From Mantis religiosa (lineage: Eukaryota > Arthropoda > Insecta > Mantodea > Mantidae), in NCBI GenBank assembly GCA_030765055.1, contig CM060947.1, positions 60,928,859-60,992,858 of the forward strand: a DNA stretch of 64,000 bases, read 5' to 3'. The notes beneath the pieces are model-generated. The model was not told the origin of the DNA. It was given only the letters and a program-made list of their open reading frames with translations, and did not search any database. Numbering within the stretch: position 1 is the first letter of the stretch; each line of letters opens with the position of its first letter. A program made the position numbers and the translations under genes. This document shows, in pieces, positions 45,916 through 58,092 of this stretch.

Positions 45916-46711
45916 TGAATAAACAGTGTGAGTGAAGCAATGTGTCAATATATTCTCGATTCAATTTTGTATTAAAAGTCTTGGTGTTAAATTACTGTGA
46001 AAATAGAAGTGCATAACAAGAATTGAAATAGAATGTGTTGATGGGAAGTCAAATTTTGTTTTCTACTTTCTTTTTCCTGTTAGGTGAGTTAAGGGAAAAT
46101 GAAATAACAGAAATTATGGTAAGGTGGTAAGAATTATGAGACAAAAACAAAATCTGTTAACAAGAAGCAAGTAATAGAGTAAATAAATGCAGCTGAGAAA
46201 GGCTTCTCTCCTTGCATAGATAAACACGAACCTCCAAGCTTTCCTCACACCACAGAGTGCAGATAGCATGTTTGCTTCACCATTCAAGAGGTAATCTTTA
46301 TTAGCGTAAGTTAGCTGGATAAGGCTTTCTACAGGATTTTCCCGTATCCTTATCCTTAGATGACAAATGTCAGGTAAACTGCCTAGGTGAGAGTTGAGCA
46401 GTCTAACCACTCAGCCATGGGACTATCCAATATAGTTTACCAATCCCTCAAATTTAGACCATACAGCATCTTGCAAGTTAATTAGGAACCATAATTAACC
46501 AGTCTGAAAACTTGGGCAAGAGTACTGAGGTTTTCAAAATCAGCTTGAACAGTATTAACTGACAAAGCAAACCAATGTACATAAAATTCAGTCAACTTTA
46601 ACAGTTGAAAGTTGAGTTCTCTCAAAATATCCTGTAACGGTCTATGATTTTTTGTAGAATATAAGTACTGTAACTAAGAAAGGCTGTATATGATAACACT
46701 ACTCAGATTGT

Positions 46712-47500
46712 GTGCCTCGGTAGCGTAGATGGTAGTGTGTCTGCCTTACATTCAAGAGGTCCCGAGTTTGAATCTTGGTTAGGGTGAGTTACCTGGATGT
46801 GGTTCTTTCCGAGGTTTTCCCATATTTCTGGTAGACGAAAATAGGTAACTCTAAGCTCCATAGAACCTGGACTCATTTGAGCATTATTTCAGCCACTTCA
46901 TTTATCAAAATTAATTGTTCTTTCACACTGGCCGTGTGTAGGCTAAAGTATGGAAAGATAAGAGTCAGACTGAAAAATTCAATGCCATAGCCGGGATTTG
47001 AACCGCGGATCTTCTGGTTGCCGTCCAGCTGCTCTTAACCCTTGAGCTACTATGGCCAATGTGCCGACATGACATTAAATTCTCCAAGTGACTCGTGTTT
47101 TTCCCGGTAAACCACATAGGAGTTCTCATAAACACATGAGAAAATTACCTTAATGGCGACTTACAACAGGTAAGTACTTTAAGGCCCGGGCTTTATAGTT
47201 AACCACTACTAGGTCAATTAATGAAAATTGTTCTTTCACACTGGCCATGTGTAGGCTAAAGTATGGAAAGATAGAGTCAGACTGAAAAATTCAATGCTAT
47301 AGCCGGGATTTGAACCACGGATCTTCTGGTTGCCGTCCAGCCGCTCTTAACCTTTGAGCTACTATGGCCGACGTACTGACATGACATTAAATTCTCCAAC
47401 TGACTCGGGTTTTTCCCGGTAAACCACTTAGGAGTTCTCATAAGACCCTATCTTTCCATACTTCATTCATCGTCTGATATGACTTAACGTTGGAGGACAT
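46712..47500 (+). mobile_element. SINE family S3 split by an S1 tandem
   Basis: The S3 head and body run 46712-46900 (TGCCTCGGTAGCGTAGATGG at the start). Its tail (ttcatcgtctgatatgactt) resumes at about 47460-47500. The gap is filled by S1 units at 46901-47459. An imperfect acttcatt repeat on both sides is the probable S1 target duplication. Confidence 0.8.
46901..47459 (-). mobile_element. Tandem S1 SINE units inside an S3 SINE
   Basis: A partial unit, a full unit (about 46960-47271) and a further unit to about 47455, all in the same direction with the repeated junction tatggaaagatagagtcaga. Minus-strand tRNA-like segments are at 46983-47060 and 47295-47375. Confidence 0.8.
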
Positions 47501-47612
47501 ATATTGCAATAAAAAAGAAACACCTACAGATTACCATCACTTACATTACTTATTCTATTTTATGCTTCATACTGTACATGACAATTAGGTGTCTAAATGT
47601 TAATGCAGCGGA

Positions 47613-47798
47613 TCCCAGGCGACCGCAAAGTGAGATTTGTGGTGGACAACACGGCGCTGGGGCGGGTTTTCTCCGGACCTCCGGTTTCCCCCGCCATTTC
47701 ATTCCACCGGTGCTCCATATTCATCTCATATATCATCAGTGTCAGCGCCTGCGGTGCCGTATGTAGTAAAAGCGGGCGTTAAACACTACACATTTTCA
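47613..47798 (+). mobile_element. GC-rich retroposed insert, 186 bases, 14-base target duplication
   Basis: gttaatgcagcgga flanks it (47599-47612 and 47799-47812). The interior is strikingly GC-rich (cgctggggcgggttttctcc, ggtttcccccgcc) and ends gggcgttaaacactacac. Either a 5'-truncated LINE or a SINE; no RNA polymerase III boxes seen. Confidence 0.8.
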
Positions 47799-48044
47799 GT
47801 TAATGCAGCGGAGTGACTGTGCCTTTGTAAGGTACAGACATAGGTGATAACCCACTATCTGTGTTACGTACAAAGTAGTGTTATGCTACATCATATTTAA
47901 TACTGTACATTTCAAGAACAGCTAAAGCTGACACTATTGAAAATTTTTCTCTCAATTGAATTCAACATCATCAACAATATAATTGCAAGCAACCATCTTA
48001 AAGGACAAATGTACATATGTCTTGGATCCCCACTTATGTTATTC

Positions 48045-48045
<1 letters not shown>

Positions 48046-48075
<30 letters not shown>

Positions 48076-48666
48076 CTTCTTCTTCTTCTTCTTCTTCTTC
48101 TTCTTCTTCTTCTTCTTCTTCTTCTTCTTCTTCTTCTTCTCTTCTCTTCTTCTTCTTCTTCTTCTTCTTCTTCTTCTTCTTCTTCTTCTTCTTCTTCTTC
48201 TTCTTCTTCTTCTTCTTCTTCTTCTTCTTCTTCTTCTTCTTCTTCTTCTTCTTCTTCTTCTTCTTCTTCTTCTTCTTCTTCTTCTTCTTCTTCTTCTTCT
48301 TCTTCTTCTTCTTCTTCTTCTTCTTCTTCTTCTTCTTCTTCTTCTTCTTCTTCTTCTTCTTCTTCTTCTTCTTCTTCTTCTTCTTCTTCTTCTTCTTCTT
48401 CTTCTTCTTCTTCTTCTTCTTCTTCTTCTTCTTCTTCTTCTTCTTCTTCTTCTTCTTCTTCTTCTTCTTCTTCTTCTTCTTCTTCTTCTTCTTCTTCTTC
48501 TTCTTCTTCTTCTTCTTCTTCTTCTCTTCTTCTTCTTCTTCTTCTTCTTCTTCTTCTTCTTCTTCTTCTTCTTCTTCTTCTTCTTCTTCTTCTTCTTCTT
48601 CTTCTTCTTCTTCTTCTTCTTCTTCTTCTTCTTCTTCTTCTTCTTCTTCTTCTTCTTCTTCTTCTC
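48046..48666. repeat. (TTC)n microsatellite, about 620 bases
   Basis: Nearly pure trinucleotide array with only a few phase breaks (near 48138-48150 and 48523). The long homopolymer frames it creates are artefacts, not genes. Purine-rich on the other strand, able to form triplex H-DNA in principle. Confidence 0.98.
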
Positions 48667-48669
48667 CTC

Positions 48670-51440
48670 TTTTTCTCAATATATTACGTATTTAAGGCAC
48701 TAAAATTTGTTCATTAATATTTAGCTCAGTTATACTTTTTGTTTGTCATTTTTTTATCTCCGTGTGCAGAAGATATTTATTTTCTCATTTATTTGTTTAT
48801 TTATTTTACATTAAGAAATTATGGATGGTTTCTATATACAGCATCTTTGCAGTCACAGTATAAAATAGCAGGAACATTGGAAAGTGTTCCCAGGATACAT
48901 AAGGCATTTCAATTTCTTGAAGTTATAATAAAGCAACAATACTCTGAATCTATTTTTATTAAGTTTGAGGTATGAATAACTACTGGCATAAATATAAGTA
49001 CTATAAATAGTGTATTATATTTGCTATTTGTATGTTTATTTCATTTGATGATTTTAAATAATTAGTTGGTTACCAACCAACATGCCCAAAATGGCAGCCT
49101 TGGCCTTTGGGGTAACCTTGCCCCACCACTTGAAAATAATTATAATTAGTTTGAGTAATTGAATAAAACAGTTTCAATTCTCTTATTATGCGTGGTCAGA
49201 ATGAAGCATATTACTGAATAATACACCTTTAATTTTGCAGTTTATTTACTACTCAAATTTGCACTTGTTGCTATCAACCTTGGTCAAAAGCTTAAGAATC
49301 TGCTCTGGCATTTCTTAACTGTTGTTTATGTTCAGAACTTATAAAGTGGCCCTTTTTGTAATGATTTAAATGAAAGTAATATGAAAATAATTATTTTGAT
49401 TATGTACATATTTGTAACATGCTTGATCAGTCTGCCCTTTTTGGACTGGACATTTGGCACATAAAAATTCATTATCATTGAGCATCTGTCATAATAGTAA
49501 ATGAGTTCTGTAAAGCATACACATCTGTAGATACAGTAGTGAATGTATACCTAATTGTTATGCTTGCTTAGTTTTATGGTAATGATATGTTTTAAAATGA
49601 ATCACATACCTATATGTACTATAATTTATAACACTAACATTAAAAACTAGTAGAAATCCTGTGTTACTATTCACAATCTTAGATATAGGAGTTAGATCAT
49701 CCGTTTGGCAAGCAGCACATTGTTCTTGTTAATAAACTCCAGCTGTGAAGCAGGTACTAACATGCCAAAGGGCATTATGTTCTAGTGCACTTACATTGTG
49801 TGTTCAGAGAACAGTGCTTGTAGAATCCAAAGGCTTCTGGAAATCTGCATTTACCCCAATATTCAGTTGCATATTTTAGTTGGAGAATTTTAAAGTACTT
49901 CCAAAACTGATATTAAAAATTGGCTGTTATGACTGAGTAGACAAATCATATTTTGTGTATCGAAATCTGGCTTAGATGTTTTTCCTTCCTTTTTCTCAAA
50001 GCACTCCTGTTTTCATTACAGCAATATGGTTAAGCAAAGCCCAAGTCCCAATTTCACACTGACGTAGAGATATGTATGAAAATACATGGTATTGTGTAAA
50101 ATATAATTTGAAGAAACAACATACTTGACTTCGGATGCTTAGCACAGTTGTAAGGAAATCCTTATGAATGCAGAAAGCAGTTGTATTTTAAAAAAATAAT
50201 AAAAAAAAATAGTTTTCTTGTCCCAATGTGTAAGGACTATGATACAATGAAGCACAAAATTAATGTATTTTAGTTTTCTTGTGTTTCTTTTATATGTATA
50301 ACTGTTATTTTAGCATTGTTTTTGTTTCATATTTTCTGTTTTCATTAGTTTATTGATATGGATAAGCTTTGTAGACAGAGGCCTAATATCAGAGTTCAGG
50401 TGCAGAACTATAGAATATGAGTAAAGAAAGCTTTGTACAAACATGCTGTTTTTAAATTTGATATATGGCATAAAATTAGATGTGATGCACCAAATAACTT
50501 TTAGTATTGTTATTTGTTTTAAGCTTCAAATGAGTATATGTTTTCAAGTGGTAAGTTTTATGTTTTTTCTTAGTAGTCATGCAAGAAGAATGGAATTCCA
50601 AAGCCAACATATACAGTCTGCTTTTTAAAATTCTGGTTTAATTTAGCCTACTTTATTATCATACTAGATGACCTTGTGAACTTCATACCACTAATAAAAG
50701 TAGTCTGAACTTATCTGTATAAACAAAATAAATTCGGATTAGTTATTTGCTCTGCAATTGGTGGCAAAGTTTAAATACAGGTTAATTTAAAGCTTTCTGA
50801 TAAACATATTTTTTGTCCTTTTTGTAAGTAAATTTTATTCACCTTAGGAATATACAATATTCATGTATTTGTACCCATAAGAATAATACATTTCTTATGA
50901 TGTAATACAATTATGAATAATACAGTAGTAATTAAATAATACAATAGTAGTTAAATAATACAATAGTGATTAAAGTAATGCAGTAGTAATTAACAGAATA
51001 ATAATACAAATAGTAATTAAGAATAATGCAACTTAGGTCACATAATAGTTTAATGTATTACATTTTTAAGAACTAGGCTGTAAGAGACATAATTTTTACC
51101 CAAAAAAAATCAATATTTACTTTATTATTTAATTTTACTTCTTAGAAACTCATCTGTTGTCTGTGACATTACTTTTAGTAGGATATTTTTTACAGCTTTT
51201 CTGAAATTTTTTTATTTAAATTTTTTACGTTAGAGTTTATATAGAATGATTCCTTTGTGAGAGATGAAATCTAGACTTAGAGTGAGGTGTTGATGATTTA
51301 AATGTATATTTTTACTGTTCCTTGTGATGTATGTGTGACAATCTCAATTACTTGTAAATTGTGATCTATTCCTATGTAAATTGAATAGGTAATTACAAGC
51401 ATCACCTCCAAAGTTGCACAGGTATTTATTCACAAACATC
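48670..51440. other. Intron 4 stretch with only minor repeats
   Basis: Holds an S2 SINE scrap (49068-49125, tggcagccttggcctttggg), a 46-base PLE leader scrap (50219-50265, aatgtgtaaggactatgata, the same as at 62085) and a degenerate tandem of aataatacaatagtagttaa units (50905-51032). The remainder shows nothing I can assign. Confidence 0.6.
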
Positions 51441-52388
51441 ATTTTAGGAAGCATTGATATGTTGACCATGTTTTAAGTATTCTTCCACTGAATAATAGCA
51501 ACCTTCTTTTAAAAATGTTTTTACAGTCAGTTTAAACCTTTTTTCCAATGTTATACTTTTAATGCCATCGGGTAGTTTATTATATAATAATACTGCTTTA
51601 TGTTTGAAGCTATGTGTGAATGAAGTTGTATTGTGGCTTATAATGCGTAGATCTGATTTACTTCTTGTATTATGTGTATGTATCTGCGAATTTGTTTCAA
51701 ATTGAGCAAGTACAATTCTTGTCCTAACTAGAGCTTCATATATATATATACACACAGGGTAATGGAAGTATTTATAGTAGTTTAAAATATGTTTTACAGC
51801 TGGTGGTGAAAGGAATATTTACTATATAACGAATAGCCCTTTTCTGCAGTCTAAATATTTTTGATACATCTTTAGCATTTCCCCAGCTAAGTATACCATA
51901 AGTTATTGCAGAATGAAAATAAGCAAAATAAATAATTCTCAACACATTTGTATTTACAGACTCCCTCATTGATTTAATAACGAATGTAATTTTGCTTAGT
52001 TTCGATTCTAGTTGCTGAATTTGTTTTTCCCATTTTAAATGTTCCTCTAACCATATTCCTAGAAATTTGGTATTTGATTCATAGAGTAGTGGTTTATTCC
52101 CTAAATATATACTTGGGAATTGAGCAGTGTTATTTAATTTGTGGTGAAAGCCTATAGCTACTGATTTTTCTTCATTTATTTTTAGCTTATTTTTTAAACA
52201 CCAATTGACAATTTTTGTATTAAAAGTATTATTATAGCTTAATACCTCATTCGAGGTTTTCCCAGTCATTAATATGCTGGTATCTTCGGCAAAGAGTGTC
52301 AAATTGATGTTCTCACCCGTTTTATTTAAACCTAGACCTAAATCATTAACATATAAGAGAAATAAAAATGGGCCCAATATTGAACCCT
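51440..52388 (-). pseudogene. Jockey/CR1-like LINE reverse transcriptase, 3' half
   Basis: Minus strand from GSILGPFLFLLYVNDLGL (about 52388) through LTLFAEDTSILM (catalytic FADD with D changed to E), KNKLKINEEKSVAIGF, FLGIWLEEHLKWEKQI, ITYGILSWGN and LQKRAIRYI, then a break near 51770, to RSKSDLRI and LLYNKLPDGIKSI and the end LKEGCYYSVEEYL at 51444. 5'-truncated; its left part abuts Helitron sequence. The active-site change and break make it dead. Confidence 0.85.
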
Positions 52389-53195
52389 GGGTTCAATGGT
52401 GTTGTGGTGCATAAATATATAAAGATGATGGTTTTCCAATGCATGAACACGCAACATATGTTCATGATAGAAACAGGGAAACTCCAAGTTGATTCCACGA
52501 ACTTCCAATTACTGCCCTTGCGATTTAGTTATGGTTATCACAAAGTCCAAACCCACAGGAAATTGTGACGCTTAAAATCAAAGGGTAAATCTATCGGAAT
52601 CATCGGAATATGCGGGATCAAGATATCCTCTCCTTTGTACTTTCCCTGGATGACATTTATTAGTTTTTTTCACAATTGGATTAGGTTAAAAGAAGCAAAG
52701 GTCAGGAAGAAATGCCAAGCTACTCAGGAAAACGAAAGGCTTATGGCCAGGGGAGCTGAGTCAGCGAGTAAATCTTGGATCAGCAATTTAATATATTTAT
52801 ACAGGATGTATAATAGTGCTTATTAGATGTTAAAGTCATTGTAATGAAAATGTAATGGAAACTGTACAAAATAAATATCAAATATTAGCTTTTTTTACAG
52901 TTAGTCTCATTCCATTGCACAGTTGTGGTTGGTTAATGTTACACAGCATGATCACAACTAATCCTACTTTTAGGGTTGGGAGTCCAGGCAATTCTAATAA
53001 ATTTAAAAACTCTATGGGATAGTTGATTATGTCATCTTGGTTTGTAACTGTGTCAACTGATTTGTATGAAAACAATTCCCCTGGAAGAAACAGACACTCT
53101 AGAATGCAATTCTGACATACCAACACGACCAATAGCATTACCTGCTTCTCATTGCTCATCAGTGCGGTCAGCACACGATGTAGCTCGTGACACAT
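52389..53195 (-). pseudogene. Helitron helicase C-terminus, split by a LINE-tail insert
   Basis: Minus strand: YPIEFLNLLELPGLPTLKVG, VIMLCNINQPQLCNGMRLTV, then after an insert (52675-52883) GKYKGEDILIPHIPMIPIDL, a degraded stretch and NICCVFMHWKTIIFIYL. This is the conserved end of the Helitron Rep/Helicase protein. The insert is flanked by a 17-base imperfect repeat (tattagtttttttcaca and tattagctttttttaca). Confidence 0.75.
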
Positions 53196-53429
53196 TTGAC
53201 TTGAGTTCTATGACTGAAGTCAGGTCGTCCTTACCTTGGTGTAGTAAAGTTTCCACAAACTTCACAAAGTCACAAGGAATTCAATTTGTGTCATTCAATT
53301 CACATTCACGAGTTCACAAACTCAAATTATAAAGAAGGTATCCAAGGATTCAACAATATTTGACAATTGTCTGTGGTCAGATATTTATAATGTTACAGTA
53401 TGTTCAGAAATTAATTTTGTTTCTAATCT

Positions 53430-55398
53430 TCAAAAGGTATATCATCATACAAGTAGAGAAGGGAAAGGGAGATAAAAATAACCCAGCTAACTACAGAGGG
53501 ATTAGTTTATTGTCTATTCTAGGGAAGATTTTCACGGGAATTCTAGCAAATAGGTTGCAAAATTGGGTTGAGAAGGAGAATAAACTATCGGAGTTCCAAG
53601 CAGGTTTTAGACCAGTTAGGAGAACATCGGACAACATCTTTATTATTAAAACAATTGTACAGAAATATCTGAGTAATAAAAGGGGAAGGGTATATATGAT
53701 ATTTATTGATCTAGAAAAGGCATTTGTGGATAAAATTAAGCAATAAGGGGATAAGTCAGACATTTATAGAAGTAATTAAAATGATATACCAAGAGAATGA
53801 GTTGTGTATAAAACTACCAGGCAACAAAGTAACTAAATCTATATCGAGTAAGGCAGGAGTACGGCAGGGATGTAAACTTAGTCCAGTATTATTTAATCTT
53901 TATATCGATGGAATTTTAGAGGAGATATCAAGTTGTAGGGTACATTCACCAGTTATTAATAATAAAGAAATACCGGGGCTACTGTTTGCAGATGACCTAG
54001 TAGTTGGGTCCATATCAAGTGGAGGGCTGAGAAGAGCAATCAGAGCAGCCAATTCTTATTGCAATAAAAGGGGTTTGAAAGTGAATGAAAACAAAACAAA
54101 GATTATGGTCTTCAAAAAAGGATACAGGCTGCGTAAGGATGAGAAATGGGAGGTTAATAGAAAAGAAATAGAGGTAGTAAGGAGATTTGATTATTTGGGT
54201 ATAAGGTTGAGTTCAGATGGCAGCTGGAAAGAACAAAAAAAGATGTCTGTGGCAAAAGGTAAAATGGCCATGAGAGTGATAAGATCATGCTACAGTAAAC
54301 TACCGGATATAAATGTCAAATGGTTGGAGAGGATCTATACGGCAGTAGTAGAAAATAGAATGTTACATGGATCAGAGGTTTGGGGAATAGATGAGGCTTG
54401 GAGAGAGACTGATAGAGTGCATAGATCCTTTTGTAAATACATATTGGGATTACCAATAGCATCACCTAATGGGGCAGCACAATTAGAACTAGGCAGGCAT
54501 TCTACTAAAATTAAAATCTTGTCAAGGGCAATGAAATATTTATACAGAATCACTAACTTGGAAGATGGCAATATAATTAAAGAATGTTTTCATATTCAAA
54601 AGAGAAGTAACTGGGATGGGTCTTGGGCACATAAAATGTATGACTTGTTGAAGCAGATAGGTATGGGTCATTCTTGGATAAATGCAGAGTATGGGTATAG
54701 AGACTTCTGGAAAGAGGTTAAGCTAAGATTAGAAGATATTGACAGACAAGACATTTTTGCCAATATAAGTGACAAAAGCTCACTAAGATTATATAGAGAA
54801 ATAAAAATAACCTGGGGGAGGGAAGGATATATAGATATATGTAGTAAGTTAGGGCGAGAAGGTTTTGCTTGGGCGAGAACAGGAGTGAGAAATTTGAAAT
54901 GTATAGGTCAAGAGAGGGAGCTAGATAAATGTCCATTGTGTGGAGAAGAGAATGCAGATTTCCATTGTATATTAAATTGTAGTCAAACAAAGATATGGAG
55001 AGAGCAGGCTTGGCTACGTAAATGGGATAGTTTGGGGGGTGAAGTAGTAATTAGAAAAATGTTGTCAGTAAAAGGAGAAAAGAACAGGAGAAATATAGGG
55101 AATTATTTAGGGAAAGTTAAAGAGAGATGGCTAAGAACAATTAAGAGAAAAATGTAGAGTGAGATAGGTGAAATGGCAAAAAGTGTAAAAAGGAGCAGAG
55201 GGCCTCCATTACACAAAAACCTAGGGTTAGGTGTATGGGGGCTGAATTATTATTCAATGGTGGGCAACATGATAACATGATAGGATTTTCAGAATTTAGG
55301 AATATATGGCATATTTTAGTATGGATTTTATAATTGTAATCTTGATTTTGTATTTCCATTTGTTGATGTAAAAGGAAATAAATTACTATTACTATTAC
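53430..55398 (+). mobile_element. LINE (non-LTR retrotransposon), 5'-truncated
   Basis: The coding part is 53450-55157, then a short 3' UTR ending in the repeat tail aaattactattactattac. Only the RT and C-terminus remain; the endonuclease end is missing. A fragment of the same family is at 32270-32690. Confidence 0.85.
53450..55157 (+). pseudogene. LINE reverse transcriptase with C-terminal zinc knuckle, one frameshift
   Basis: First piece to about 53745: NPANYRGISLLSILGKIFTG, FQAGFRPVRRTSDNIFIIK and MIFIDLEKAFVDKI (catalytic FIDLEKAFD region). A frameshift near 53715-53725 leads to the second piece, 477 codons: AGVRQGCKLSPVLFNLYIDG, LLFADDLVV (catalytic ADD), LKVNENKTKIM, RRFDYLGI, then a C-terminal CPLCGEENADFHCILNC finger and IWREQAW. 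Apart from truncation and one frameshift it is well preserved, so a young copy. Confidence 0.9.
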
Positions 55399-55519
55399 AA
55401 GCAGAGCAATATCTGCTGAACCTAAAAAGACTGGTTTGTGTAGGTAAACCTTCAGAGAGCAAAATATGTCTTTATCAAGCCTTTATATTTATAAAACTAT
55501 TTTGTATATGATAAAATAT

Positions 55520-55730
55520 AAACTCCCAATGCAAACAAATTTGGACATCCAAAATCACAACACAAGAAATAAAGGTAAACTTTGCTATCACTGTGCACAG
55601 ACTTAGCCTATTTGAAAAGCTGCCAAATTATGCTGGTGTAAAACTGTACAATAGGCTGTTAGCTGAAGTTAAAAACTATGAAAGCTATAAAAATTTCAAA
55701 ACTGTTTTAAAAATTTAACCAAAAATGTAT
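55520..55730 (+). pseudogene. LINE 3'-end fragment
   Basis: Translation around YAGVKLYNRLLAEVKNYESY and NFKTVLK, preceded by NHNTRNKGKL, is the C-terminal block of another Jockey/CR1-like LINE. Several stops. Confidence 0.65.
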
Positions 55731-56052
55731 TTTGTACATCAGAGGAATTTTTAAATTAAATTAATGAGACATTAATGTATTCAAATTTTATAGTTTTAAT
55801 ACTATGTGTGTGAATGCCAAATGTGACTGGATTCAGTTATGTACCATATTGAATTGTAGTAAATGAATGAGTGAATTTTTATTGGTAACATTACATCTTA
55901 ACATGTGTTAAGAAGAGGATAACAAAGATAACCATATAAAATGAGAGAAGAAATTTTAAATCTTAATTTCTTGATAAATTCAAACTTCTCACAATGGAGT
56001 TTCAAATCACATGATATTTTGTAGTTCAATATATACTTATTTTTCTTTGCAG

Positions 56053-56261
56053 CAGAATGTTTGGAAGAAGCTGACCCAGCACTATCTGATGACCTGGGAT
56101 CGGCTTTGCAAGTGCCAGAAGATCATGGTGTCTTAGATACGTTGCAGGTGGAAGCCTTGAAGACTGAAGAAGAATTATTGGCAGATGCCATTTTGTTGCA
56201 GCAACATATAAATGATGATGTTGCACCAATGGAAACTGAAATTGCTGCAGATGGAAAATCT
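56053..56261 (+). CDS. Host gene exon 4 of those visible
   Basis: Acceptor tttctttgcag and donor gtaagt. It joins in phase 1 to the exon ending at 30351 (a P codon across the junction) and leaves in phase 0. Reads ECLEEADPALSDDLGSALQV, then EALKTEEELLADAILLQQHI and METEIAADGKS. Acidic and helix-prone. An alternative acceptor three bases downstream would drop one residue. Confidence 0.8.
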
Positions 56262-58092
56262 GTAAGTTATGTTTTAAGTGGTTTTTGGTATCTTTTTGGG
56301 GACACCTTGTTAATAATGATGAGAATATATATGTGTCTTCTGTTATTATAGTTAGCCAGTTTAAAATATTTGGTTTACAGATTAATGTTGGATGAAGTTT
56401 TGAAGGGGAAAAAAAAGTTCTATTTAGCCATAGAACCAAATAGTAAAAAATTTAAGCTGTTAACAATGAAGCAAATATAACTCAGTAAACTACAATAAAT
56501 AGCTAGTGACTAAATTTCACTTATCTTTTGATATTGTATGTAATAACAGTTGATAATGGCACTAGTTTTGCTAATACATAATTTACATCTTCAGACAAGA
56601 TATTTATTTCTGTTATTGTTACTGCTGCCAAGGACAGATTGTTTATTACCAACATCTAAAAGTAATACTTATTGACATAACTGATGGTGGTATTTCATAA
56701 TTCATTATGCAAACCTGGTTCCAGATAATTGTTTTAGCAACTTCACCTCTGGATTTATTTTGTGGTGAAGTGGGCAAAACTGTTCTGCTATAATTGATTT
56801 ACCAATTCTGTTTGTTTTATATTTCTAAATGAACTCTTCATCTCTAAGTATTCTTCCATATGCTGCATTAGTTTTTATAAATGTGAGATGCTGCAACTAG
56901 AAATTAAGTGAGGAAGACAAATGTTCAGCGTTGTACACGACTCAAAATAGTTTTGGGAAGCCAACTATTTAAGAGGAGTTTGCACATTGGTCCAACATAC
57001 ATACAGTTGCTGGAGGAGGGGAAGAAAAGAAAAAGAAGGAAACAAGGAAGTGAGAAATAAAACTGTTGGTCTTCTGAAGGAAAACTGAATTAACAATGTT
57101 TGCAATATTTCAAATATGGAGATACCAAATTACAAACACTGAGAACAATTTAAACTGGGTCAGTCAGTTTTGGAATTTCTGACAGTCATTTAATGAGTTC
57201 ATAATTATAATTATGTAAAATAGTCAGTATTGTGCACTTTCTAGTGATTTCTACTACATTTTTGTGAAAGTGAAGCTGTGACGGATCATTTGGAACAGTC
57301 TGTTCCAATTTTTCAGCTGGTAGGAGTGTTTGCACATACACAGCCACAATGCTTAAATATCAGCTAGAGAGAGAGCAGGATAGCCAATACTTCATGGATG
57401 GTCATCAATCAATCAAGTCATGGTACAAGCCCTGCTTTCTGCAAGTCTTGAGGTTGTGTCATTTCTCATATTTGTCATTATGTCAAGCCAATGAGGCCTG
57501 TTGGAAAGAAGAATTTAAATTTACCAAAAAGGATGGACTCCCACAGTGTCCTGTATCTCAAAAGGTGTTATATTCAATGAGGTAATGGAACATACACTGT
57601 CATTATACAACCCTTCTTTCAGCCATGATGTCAGCTTGCCCCAGTGTTGAGCTGTGTTGCATGCTGTAGGCAGATAGACTCCAATGTTTACTAGCACATC
57701 CTCAGAGTTGAATATCCCGGTTTAGAGCTTGCACATTTCAGGGAATTGCAACTGAAGGCACTTCAGGCTTTCCTCAATTAGTTTTAAAATCATAGTATTT
57801 GTACCTGAGTCTTTGACAATTTTTGTTTTTGTTGTAATGAATGTGTTGGAACTCTTTTATCAGGAGAGATGGTGAAGACAGCATAAAAGCAACAGAGAGA
57901 TTCTTCTAATAGAAAATACATGCCACATTTACTTGTTTATTTTCATACTTTAAAAGGTTTGCCAGCAAATGTTTACAAAATGAAATGTGTTTTGTATAAA
58001 TGATTTTAAGCTTAATAAATTAAAGAATGCCATATTATGCTTTTCATTTCAAATGAAGTCATTCTCTGTACTAAATGAATGTACTTTTGTAG
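56262..58092. other. Intron with a Penelope C-terminal relic
   Basis: Around 56690-56860 the minus strand reads TNRIGKSIIAEQF and HHKINPEVKLLKQLSGT with stops, an old PLE fragment. The rest has no supported feature. Confidence 0.6.

Larger units (their letters stand above)
45708..45973. mobile_element. Palindromic hammerhead element, 266 bases, 12-base duplication
   Basis: aaaagtcttggt flanks it (45696-45707 and 45974-45985). The arms (about 45750-45861 and 45865-45973) mirror almost perfectly around a tiny loop at gactcgac..gtcgag. A leader of about 42 bases, ending acagtgaagcaca, sits only on the left. Each arm carries an intact hammerhead-like motif. No coding sequence. Confidence 0.85.

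Noticed and set aside
48046..48666. Open frames of 228-255 residues made of K/E, S, F or L runs
   Set aside because: All are readings of the (TTC)n microsatellite in different frames.
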